Positions 26,267-36,450 of a stretch of DNA of 64,000 bases are shown one piece after another. Where the stretch lies: the NCBI GenBank assembly GCA_013397075.1, contig VWZS01002688.1, forward strand, positions 1-64,000. Direction: 5' to 3'. Origin of the DNA: Rhabdornis inornatus (Eukaryota; Chordata; Aves; Passeriformes; Rhabdornithidae). Below the pieces are notes generated by a model that made no database searches, had not been told where the DNA came from, and saw only the letters and a program-made list of their open reading frames with translations. Made by a program: the position numbers and the translations under genes. Each line of letters begins with the position of its first letter. Position 1 is the stretch's first letter.

Positions 26267-26580
26267 TGTGTTCTCTTTTGCTCCCAGAGTACAATGAGCA
26301 CTCTGAGTGAAGCATCTAGCTCTTGTGCAGTAATAATTTATTGCTGTCACCAAGGCACTGGCTCACTGCACACTACAAACTGAGCTGGGGTGCACAGGCA
26401 CTGTCCATTTTATACATTTCACTATTCCTTAACTGCAAAATGGTATTATATGTAGGAAGAAAAGATAAGGCTTCTTATACTCATGTATGAAGCATACATT
26501 AAGAGACTTCCTTAATTAAGAGTCTTCCTTAGCTAGAGTCCTTTCAAGCTAGCTAAATTTTCTATGTCTGTGTTCCAACA
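26267..26580 (-). mobile_element. Probable short LTR, minus strand
   Basis: On the minus strand the segment has retroviral promoter spacing: TATAAAATGGACAG (TATA at 26408-26414), about 65 bp further CAATAAATTATTACTGC (poly(A) signal at 26337-26342), then a U5-like stretch ending GAGAACACA at 26267. The upstream end could be TGTTGGAACACAGACATAG at 26580. No target duplication was found at these limits and I cannot name the family, so this rests on promoter and poly(A) order only. Confidence 0.5.
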
Positions 26581-29500
26581 ACAAGACCAAGAGATATCAT
26601 CTGAAACCAAAGTCATTACTCATCTAAGTTTTCTACCTCCCTCCCCCTGGATCAAATGTCAAACCACTATATAAATTTTTTTGTTTTTTTACATTTTCTA
26701 CTTTAGTTATAGCTTTTACAATGTCCTCCCTGGATAAAATTATTGCTTTTATATTAACTGCTGACTTCCTACCCTGTGATCTACTGATGAACTATTTTTC
26801 AGTTTTTCTTTCTTGTCTGTACCTGGCAGACCCTTTTACTATCTTTTTTCCAAAGACTGATTTAGTTCCAACATATTCTCTTTTAATTTAACCTTTCTTT
26901 TTCCATTCACCTCTACATTTCCCTCCCATCTAACATTTATACATTTACATCCTACTTTTCAAGGAAGGGTATGTGACTGAACTATAATTTCTCATCTCAC
27001 ACTACCTCTGATGTGCTATTTGATAGCCTTGTTTCCCTTTTGAAGCCTACATGCTGATGTAGAATTTATCTTCCAAATATACCATATAGACATTAAATTT
27101 CCATGAGATCATTTTTGTAGGAACAATTATTAAAAGCTTTGCTTATTTTCAGTGTCATCAAGCTGTTCTTCTGGACATTTGATGGGGCCCAGCAGAGCAA
27201 CAAGATTAGTGAATGGCAGAAGCTTTTCTTACTATGAAAGCACCTTGTCAAATTAAAAATACGTAATTTATAACAAAGATTTTCTTTGCTGCTCAGGGGT
27301 AAAAATTTCATGCATCTGCAGTGTTTCCAGTCTTGTATTATCAGAGTATAAATTTGATATATATGACTGATTTGAGGTTGTGTTAAGCAAAGATGTTTTG
27401 TATATACAGTTGGTGATGTCCTCAGAGAAATGATTCACCAAATGAGTCACCAAATTCACTAAACACACACAGTGAATACCATCACCTAAAATTTTCATAA
27501 GAATCAGATAAAGATTAGGATTTTATCCTGGAATAGGTAGTGTTCCTAGGATTAGGATGCAAGATTTGACTGGAAGAGGAAATATTGAAGAAGGGAATTT
27601 TCTGCAGGCATGACTGACAAATCGACCTAAATTTCTTTTTTTTATGATACTTTTTCCTTTTTATTGCACTACATGATATGGTGATAACTTGCTTTACACT
27701 GGCTCAGGAAAGCAAAATTATGATCTCACTCTTCATGAAGCTGCTAGTAAGGAACCGTTTTGTGGGCAGCTACCTTATTACTTGTTAACCGTACAGGTTT
27801 TCTAACTCCTTAGAAATTAGGGATATCATAAGTGGACCCAGGAGACAGGTATTAGAATAAAATCACGGGCAAGAACACCACCTGATGTTGTAGTTCAAAA
27901 CCTGTAATTAAACTATTTTAACATGGGCTTTTAAATAAAATCGGTCTTTCCCAGGACTCAGCTTTCTAATAGCTTCTTTCTATGCTATTTACTCTTTCCT
28001 CCATGTTAAGCAATTGTATGTTTTGAGATAGAAACCAATTGGACTTCAATTTCTTTCCTGGGTCTGAATTGTTTTCTCTTGCAACACAGTACAGACTGTA
28101 GAGATTATCTCAATTTAACAGAAGGATTTATTTCATGAAAGGAGAAAGTGAAAGGGAAATTAATGTTCCTTTGATTACTCTTCCTCATGTGCATTTTTAG
28201 CCAGGAAGATTACTGCAAATCTCTTTAGAATCAAATATTAGTGCTTAAAGTAACATACCAGGAAAATACTAGGCTTTTCATCCCATGCTAAGCTATAGAA
28301 CTAAATAAACCTGTAAGATCTTACTGTGACAAGCTCAGTTATGGCTGAGGAAGATGATGTAAACTCTGTCTGCACAAATGCAATCCCAGCTTCTGACCGC
28401 AGCTATCCAGGGTTGGCCATGAGGCAGGGCCACAGCAGGAGTTTTTAAGCTCTCTTTTTACACAAATCACTATATAACAATATGAATCCTGTATTCATGC
28501 TACTAACAAAGATAAGACTGCCAAATAAATACATTGTAGGGACAGATGAAGGGACTTTGGTTAAAGGGGATGATGTGCATTTATTCTTTGTCATGTGTCC
28601 ACACCCAGATGAAGCTGCAGCCAAATTAATACCTGTCCCAGACTCAGGAAATTTTTTTGTTCTTTATAAACTCTATACCCTTGTGCTTGTCTTTAATCCA
28701 CTTCTGTGTGACATCTGCTCCTGGACCTGTTTAATCCATCACTACCAGTCTGTTAAGACAAATGTTTAGGAAGAAATCAGTTTGCAACTTTGGTGCAGTT
28801 TTGCCTCTCGCTGCTGTCAGGTGACTACAAATTACAATGTAGGGTAACTCATGGCTAAGGCTTGGCAGGTATGGTATTCTAATACCTTCCTGACTTCCAT
28901 GGAGATGCTCTCAGTTCATACCAGCCCTATAAGCAGATGGTTAATTGTTACAAAGCTGCACACTGGTGACTTTGAAACTTGCATATGTTACCATTTTCAG
29001 GGTAACATATGGCTTAAAGGAATCATAGAACATTTATAATAATGCAAGGACAGATACAGCAAAAAAATCCTGGCATCTTAAAATACGTCAGGCTTTTGTG
29101 AGTCACATTTCTGCCTTTGTGGCACAGCTGTTCAAAGATGATAAACCAGAACAAACCTTTCCAGGGAATGAACCTGATATCATAAGCTACTGTGAAATGC
29201 TGCTGAATATTTAAAGAGCTGGCATTCTCCTAACCAGGAATTTTTCATGCTGTCTTTTGTGAGAAATGAGCCACCAATATGCAAATTCTCATTTCTTCCT
29301 TTAAGACCCTGGAGTTTTTTCTTGCTTTTTTTCTTATACTGTACAGTCTGCCTTTTACAATTATACGGTACCATATTTTAACACCCCAGAGCAGATCTTC
29401 ATAAGACTTTTTTCCAGTCATGCAAATAATAACATGTTAAAAATATTATTTACAAATAATTTTTGTAAATAATTTCTGATGCTACACCTTCAAGAATTAA

Positions 29501-30800
29501 ATACTGTTTTTCTTATTTATATTGAGTTTTGTTACTAATTAAATACTAATGGATAGAATATCTTGATAAACCCATTGGTTAAAAGTCATTGTTTGGTCAA
29601 TATTTACAGTTTTTCAAGACATAATAATGATCTCAGATTTTCTTTATGTCTCAGCTTGATGTTTCAGTCTACCAGTTTCATTCTAACTTCTCAAATGTAA
29701 CAATCCTTACTAACAATTCACTGCTAAAGTCTTTTAGTAATCATAAAAATTCTCATCTTTAGTTTTCCAAGAGTCATTCAGTGCTATATCTTTAAATTCT
29801 AAACCTAGCATACAAACATACACTTCACTGTATTTATTTTACAGCCGAATGTTTGAGTACATTCCAACATAGTTAAAACCGGTGGCAAATGGTATTAGGA
29901 AATTATTGCATTTAAATAAAAAGAGATAACCCAAAAACAAGTTTATTCTATATAGGACTCTGATAAAATGTTATTGCAATATAAGTAGTATAGAAATTGA
30001 TTTTTTAAGTGTTTATATTTGCTCATCTAGTTGATGCTGAGCTTAGCCCATTAGCAAGGGATGATCATGACCTCCTAAATACAAAATGAGTTATTTCAAA
30101 TGGTTTTCTTTTCATGTAATTATAACTTCCTACATGGGAGGTTATGAGGATGAACTGCACATTGTGCATCATTATTTTCTTTGTCAAATCCTGTAACTAT
30201 ATTACTCCATGTTACAGTCTGCCTATACAGACAGCAACAGTGTTTACCCATAATGAGATTATTTATTGATGAATTTGGGCTTTTAAAAGGCTATTTCCTC
30301 TCAGTTAAAAGTAACATGACCAGCCTCAGTTAACAGAAACAAAACCAGCCTCATAAGAACATATTTTTGAGCTCCTCAAAATTATAAGGAACTTTGTTCA
30401 TGACAATAAAACATAACAAGCCCACAGGGAGGAAAAAGAAACACTCCCGAGTGTGGGTTTTTTAGGTATAAAGATAACATATATCTTTGGAGAATAAAAC
30501 AAATAGAAAAAAACCCAGTGTTTGACTTCTGAACGGAAGTATTTGTTTTATGAAACATATATAAAGGCACCAAATTACTTGACCTTACCCACACTTTCAA
30601 ATGACACAGTAGGTGTTGATTCTTTTTCTTTTTGAAAAAAGTCACTTCTTAAAAAATGCAAAAAAAAGTCAAAAAAAGCGCTTAAAAATGTTTTTTGGAA
30701 AAGTACAAAAAAAGATAAATTTGCGATTGAGAGTTGGTTTAGAAGAATTCTACTGGAGGGATGGGCTCAGAGGAGAACAAAGAAGAAAAAATGTATATGT
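26581..30800. other. CNTNAP2 intron, mostly unique sequence
   Basis: AT-rich non-coding sequence. Open frames up to 95 codons (for example 28482-28769) have no recognisable domain. Just before the next LTR, at 30613-30720, is an A-rich stretch with repeated AAAAAAAG motifs. No exon or RNA gene was recognised. Confidence 0.55.
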
Positions 30801-30805
30801 CTACT
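30801..30805. repeat. Target-site duplication, left copy (CTACT)
   Basis: Pairs with CTACC at 31742-31746, four of five bases identical, at the exact TG...CA limits of the LTR. Confidence 0.65.
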
Positions 30806-31079
30806 TGTCTTGGTTTGAAAGACAGGTGTCTGATAGGGAAGGCAGGAGCCTCCCTTGGAACGGGGAATGTAAAACCCTCTCCCTCTGAATTATTGTAATT
30901 TTGAAACTAAGAGGCTCTCAGGCAAAAATATATGAGAATAGGAATAACAGTTCTTTGCTATTATGTGCAATAAAGCAAGCAAACAGCAACAAACAATAGC
31001 ATTAACAGCAAACAGAACAGGAACTCAGTGACCCTTCCTGGCTGCGGGCACTTTCCCCTTGGTGCAGTTACCGTCAGAG

Positions 31080-31096
31080 CCGGCAGGGGGCGCTGG
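31080..31096 (+). promoter_or_regulatory. CTCF-like motif 1 inside an LTR
   Basis: CCGGCAGGGGGCGCTGG closely fits the vertebrate CTCF core motif (CCASYAGRGGGCRSY-type). It lies in the CpG-rich centre of the LTR at 30806-31741. A second match in the same orientation begins 58 bp further on. Occupancy is not implied by the motif alone. Confidence 0.6.
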
Positions 31097-31137
31097 TGGC
31101 TCCCGGTGGGCGGGGCAGGTGCGATGATTCGCCCGCG

Positions 31138-31156
31138 CCTGCAGGGGGCGCTGTGG
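31138..31156 (+). promoter_or_regulatory. CTCF-like motif 2 inside an LTR
   Basis: CCTGCAGGGGGCGCTGTGG shares the 13-bp core GCAGGGGGCGCTG with motif 1 at 31080 and has the same orientation. The pair may come from a short duplication within the LTR or from convergence on the motif. Confidence 0.6.
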
Positions 31157-31741
31157 CACGAGCTCGGGGAGCACGCGGTAATGGCGGTGTGTCCCAGACG
31201 GGAAGGGATGGAAAAGAGAGGCTTTGCTTCACAAACCTGCCTGGGGCAGTGTCGGGCCCGGTGCCCCTGCAGGACTCTGAGGAGCACCAAGCTGGAACAG
31301 CAGGAATGAGCAGAAATCCCGGGGTGGTGGACGAGATGTATCACAAGCTCCGTGGCAGTAGCTGGAACTGCGAGACGTCCTGGCAGGGCAGGGTGTGCGG
31401 GGCCTAGCAGCAGAAGAAAGGCAGGTCCCGGCTGGGTCATTGCGGTGGTAGTGAAATTCCTTTCCGTATGCAGCAGCTCAACCATCCTCCTCCAAAGCCC
31501 TGAGAGAGCGAGCAGCTGCCCCCAGTCCCATCCTTCCCCTGCTCCCTAAAAAATCTCGTAGTACCTCCTCCCTTGGAGAGAAACTCCCAGAGAAAAAAGA
31601 AGTGTAGTCAGATGCTACACTCCTGTTCCTCGGCCACTTCTTTTGTTTTTCTTAAGTACCCTTAAATACCTATAGTTAGTTTCACAGCAACTTATTGGAA
31701 AAAATTCTGTAAGTAAAAAGAAAGAAACCCAATCCCCAACA

Positions 31742-31746
31742 CTACC
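31742..31746. repeat. Target-site duplication, right copy (CTACC)
   Basis: Pairs with CTACT at 30801-30805 with one mismatch, directly after the terminal ACA of the LTR. Confidence 0.65.
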
Positions 31747-33270
31747 CAAGAAAAATTGAATGAAACCAAATATTTGTGCATATGTGTTTGTGTAAGAATT
31801 CTTAAAAGTACATAAATCTAGTAACAAACAGGGGAAATGTTTCAACCTTAGTCAAAAAGCTTGAAACAGTCAACACAGATACAGCTTGCAACATTTAGAA
31901 AAGATACTGCCATGTGATGAAGTAGCTGGCTTGTGTTTTTTTCTCATGTGATATGTGATGACATCTGTTCGCAAGTCCTTGGATCCCAAAGTTTTCTTTA
32001 GTAATGTGATGGAAATCTCCCTTGAATGATGAATGTGAAAGATCTGCTCTTGAAACATCATTAATCTTTCCGGGCATAGAAATTAGCCTACTGTCACCAT
32101 CCACTCACTATGACAGATAAAATGATGAGGTGGGGTGGGGGTTTTTTTTGTGGCCTTTTTTATTTGTTTGTTTTTGACTTATAGAAAACAAAAATTATTT
32201 TAGAAAATGCATTGTGGTCATAATTCTGTTCAGGAGAGGGAGCATAATTCATGTGTTGCTTAAAGAAGCCTTGAAAAACTCAGTTCCTTCAGATTTTATT
32301 CTGTGCTCATCTTCATGAACCTCCTCTCTATTCTCAGCATACTTAAAAACAACTAAAATCTTGGGAGGAAAAGCCACTGCTTTTGGTATCCTGGCAACGT
32401 ACTCTCAAATAATGACCAGTGGGATTTGGAGACTGTTGACTACACTATGAAAATAAGAAGATACTTCCTCAAAAATCTAAATCAAGACTAATTTTAGTTT
32501 GAGTAGTTCATAAGCCATTTTCCTCCTTCCCCTCAGTAAGTGTCAGAGAAACTTCGAGATAAAATATATCTATGTAAGACAGGAAAAATTTTCAGACAAT
32601 GTGCCCTGCTGATTACTTACAACTACCATCAATACAAATCTACATGTTTTCAATTGCTTTTTCTCTTTTTCTTTAAAAACAAACAGGAAAGATGTATATC
32701 TGCTATAAATGCAAAAGAAGAGTAAAGCTGACATACATCATTCTCATTGGGTTTTTAGGGCCATTTCTAACAATCTGAGTAAATTATTTATTTTAAAGAG
32801 AAGTGGGAAAAGTACAAGGAAGAACAGGAAAATTAAATGCTGAAATGAGAAGTATGAAATCATCTATGATCCACTGTAGCTTAATAAGGTCCTGAACATT
32901 ATAAAATGCTGGCTCCTGGCCTTTGCCCACATTCCTGGACCCCATATTAGTGACTACTGCAAATAAAATGAACTAATTACTTAATTTCCTTCAGTTTAAA
33001 ATAATCACAGGCTTATCAAAAAGTACAGCTGAAATAAAACAATAAGCAGAAGTAGAAACACACTTCAGCTCTTCTTCTCTATTTCTTCCTACTTTCTTAC
33101 TACTAAACTTCTTTTTTAGACAATCAATCAATGAAAAAATTATATTTCTTTGAGATTGGTGTTCATTTTCTTCAATTCTCATTCCAGAGTAACTATGCTA
33201 AGCCCCTGTTTTGGCATAAAGTCTGCATGAGACACCTCTACTGTTTTAGGATCTGAATGTTTTTGAGCTG
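31747..33270. other. CNTNAP2 intron
   Basis: Unique AT-rich sequence with a G/T-rich low-complexity stretch at about 32130-32177. No exon or further repeat was recognised. Confidence 0.55.
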
Positions 33271-33707
33271 TGATGCCTTAAGTTTTAGCTTTTGTATTTT
33301 TCAGATTCTGTACTGCCATAGTGTGTGACTCTGAACTTTATATAAAGTGTTAGCAAGTTCTCTTCACAGTTTAGTTAGACAAAACAACCATTTTCCAGCC
33401 TGAGAACCGAGGACACTGTTGCAGCTTTGGGCCCAAAAAGTATAACCAACAGTGAATTGAGGAGAGAAATCTGGGAGGATGGGACTTCATAACCTGAAGC
33501 TGTAATTGGACAATTAACCCCAATATGTAAATGGACCAAAACTTACAAAAGTGTGAAAACTTGTGACCCAGTGTCCATTGTGGGTGGAGTCACAGCCAAG
33601 CTCTTGTACTGCCCAAGGTGTATCCTTTGAAGGCCTTTATAATAAATACCTACTTTATTCCTTTAACACTGTTTAGCCTCTGTTCTAGGTAGCCTCTTCA
33701 GGCATCA
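33271..33707 (+). mobile_element. LTR (family C) with 8-bp inverted ends, plus strand
   Basis: The segment begins TGATGCCTTAAG and ends CTCTTCAGGCATCA, so its first and last eight bases (TGATGCCT / AGGCATCA) are perfect inverted repeats. It contains TTTATATAAAG (33338-33347) as a possible TATA box, and near the right end ATAATAAATACC (about 33639-33650) as poly(A) signal followed by CTACTTTATTCC. I recognise the string AGGACACTGTTGCAGC at about 33410 as part of a widespread songbird LTR. No target duplication is present (AGCTG on the left, CCTAG on the right) and no internal retroviral genes follow. Length is 437 bp. Confidence 0.75.
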
Positions 33708-36310
33708 CCTAGATGTCCTCTGATTCTTGATTGTTCAGACTCATTCAGAGTCTGATACATGTCCCCTTTCAAAGAATGGAGAGCTCCCAAGGCAATCCTG
33801 ATTTCTCTTTCCCCAGTACATCTGCTCCTGTTTCCACCACACACTACTTCCAGCTGTGTGGTCCTGCTTCAGCCATAGCTCTGTCCCCTGACCCGGGCTG
33901 ACTCACTTGTCTAGTGGCCCTGTAAAACAGAGCACAAGAATAACTTCAGATAAAGATAACCATAATCTCTGCTGCAAAGAGCTGTTGTTTGACTTGGAGA
34001 TATTTCAGTGATAAGCCAACAATAATTAACTATGTCATTATTATATAGACATAGGGACTGGAGTTACAGAATACAGTCTGTAGTAAGATAGCTGCTATAG
34101 GCAGCATTCCTTGATGAATAACATGTAAAAGGAGGATTCATCACAGCCAAACAACACATCTACAGTTCTTTACATAAACAACTCTGTGTATTCTGCAAAT
34201 ATCACTTTCCTACTAACTTTTCAGGAATTTAAAAGTGAAAAATTTCTACAGGTGTTCAAATAACACATTTAATAACGCATTTTACAAACTCTCAACCTCT
34301 CCTCTCAACTCCAGATTATTTAGGTGTGAGATTTTGAATACTTTGCAACTAAACCCAAGCCCCTAACTTTTTAATAGACTTTAAAAACCTGCAAGCTAGC
34401 ACTACAACTTCTTCAATATTTTCCACCCATTTCTATCTGGGTCCACAATACACTGACACATATGGTACTAAAAGAACTATATCTGCCACTGTCTTGCCTA
34501 GTGCAAAACAACATTGCAGAATAAGTTGAGATTAATTTAAAGATCTATAAGATTTAAACCCAAGCACATATTATTACAGGTCAGTAATAATGAAAAGCAA
34601 AGACAGTAATATTTCAGTGGATCACACAGTCTTTCTAAGAAAAATATCTGCCATATAAAGATGTTTATTGTCAGTCCATGCTTATATAACATGGGACTTT
34701 AAGAACCCAAAGCTTTTTATTGTGTTTATTAAAAAAAACCTGCATAAGATAAACTGCAAATATTTACTGTCACCAAAATCCAGATACTTAGGGTTAAAGG
34801 GATATAATAAGTAAATATAAAAACACGAAATCTATGCTACTCTGGAACTTCAATCCAAAGAACATCAGAGAATTCATAATCTGTAGCTACAGTGTTAGTC
34901 TGTGTCATATATAAAAAAAAAAAAGAGGAATGTAGTTAAAGCTTGGTCTTGTTTAGACTTCATGAAACTGTCTCATGAGTGATAAAACAAATAAAAAATA
35001 AATAATAAGTTACAAACTTTCTTGAGAAAAATACCCCAGATCTTCAGTCAGTGCTCAGGATGAAGACAAGAAACAGCACACACTATACCATAGCAAAAAC
35101 ACACCCAAAGAATAACAGCAATCTTACATCTACTGGCAATATTTGAGTTGTAAATGGAACCTGTAGTAATTCAGAGATACTTCTGCCACAGTGCATTGCA
35201 TTATTCCATTTAGCTACATGTCTAATTACCAACTTAATGCTTTTCAGTCGTTGTTTTCTGAAATACATTGGCTGTGGGAGAATTTAGAGCACAAACATCA
35301 CTTCAATAAACAATAACCTTTTTTCAGATTCTCAATGTGAAACATAGAATCAGTGTGAATAATCATTCAAGAAAAACCCAAAAATTATGGTCTACTAAGC
35401 TAGTTTTAGTACCCCCTACATGGAGGTGGCTTACCAGTAGCAAGGATCTTTTTCTTATGCAAAATTATCTATGAATAGTTTGAAAGAACTAAGCTTTATT
35501 CTCAAACAGTTGTGGCACTTTTAAATATATGCTTCCTTTGTAATATTTAAAGCATCAATTCTGTTATGATTGAGCAGCAAAATTATGCAAAATTTAGCAG
35601 CTGAAATGAAACTTTATGTGTTTTGAACTTATTGTGACACCTTTCATAAAGGGCACTACTCTGATATTTTAGGAGACATTTTCTGCTACTGGTGATATCC
35701 AAGTTCTCTGTAAAGCAAGGAAAGTGAAAGAATGACAGAATCCAAGAAACACTACGAATTAAAAGACTTATCTATTAATTACTAGAAGTAACTTTTAAAG
35801 AAGATGTGAGATTTGAGAGAAAGTTTTTTACAAACCCTCCATCTTTAGAGGAAAAACAATAAGGAGAAACTTATCAATAAACAAGTTGTTCTGATTGCTT
35901 CATAATCCTGATTTAATACTTGTACTCATCATATCCAAATCAAAAGATGTACATGAATTTGATGCAATGAGATTTGAATACTATTTAGAAAAATATCAGT
36001 GTAACATATATACACAAAATGTAAAGATGCAGAAGTTTTTTGATATTTTTTTTTCCTTCATACTAAGAAACATTAGGAATTTGGGAAAGAAAGGGTGGTT
36101 AGTAAAACCTATGAAATATTATAATTTCTTTCAAATGCATAGCAAAAGTTTCATACCAGTTCTTTTTCCTCAGAGGAAAAGGTTTGCAAATTTTCAGCAA
36201 TTTGTGAAGACTAGCTTACATATTTTCTCTGTGCACAGGTAACAGTTATTTGTGGCTTCTTATGGGCTAGAGAGATAGTGCAAAACAATTACAAAAAAAA
36301 AAGAATTTTT
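33708..36310. other. CNTNAP2 intron
   Basis: Begins with about 200 bp of GC-richer sequence (33708-33930) that might be leftover internal sequence of the neighbouring LTR element, though no primer-binding site or reading frame is clear. The rest is unique AT-rich sequence with an A-run at about 34911-34924. Confidence 0.5.
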
Positions 36311-36450
36311 TTGGTTGGAAAACACATTTGCGATGATTGAGTCCAATCATTAACAGTATTGCTAAGTCCACTCCTAAAACATGCCCCTAAGTGCCACACC
36401 TACAGAGTGGCATTCAACCACTTCCCTGGGAATCCTGTTCTGATGGTGGA
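36311..36450 (-). mobile_element. CR1 LINE fragment, antisense
   Basis: TTGGTTGGAAAAC, GATTGAGTCCAATCATTAAC, GCTAAGTCCACTCC, CATGCCCCTAAGTGCCAC and CCACTTCCCTGGGAATCCTG occur in the order expected for the antisense 3' end of a CR1 subfamily; the same subfamily is seen in sense orientation at 61905-62127. Diverged, without its terminal octamer repeats. Confidence 0.75.

Larger units (their letters stand above)
30806..31741 (-). mobile_element. Solo LTR (family A), long GC-rich variant, reversed
   Basis: The plus strand runs from TGTCTTGGTTTGAAAGACAG to AAACCCAATCCCCAACA, the reverse of the termini at 6600-7314. It is flanked by CTACT (30801-30805) and CTACC (31742-31746), a 5-bp duplication with one change. 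The outer 150-200 bp align with the other family A copies, but the central part (about 31040-31560) is strongly GC- and CpG-rich and does not resemble the middle of 6600-7314. It carries two GCAGGGGGCGCTG motifs. A 174-codon minus-strand frame (30961-31485) lies inside this part; with no retroviral or other domain it is best read as a by-product of GC-rich sequence. Confidence 0.85.

Noticed and set aside
30961..31485. 174-codon minus-strand open frame
   Set aside because: It lies inside the GC-rich centre of a solo LTR, with no gag, pol, env or host-domain resemblance. The related LTR at 6600 does not encode a matching protein.
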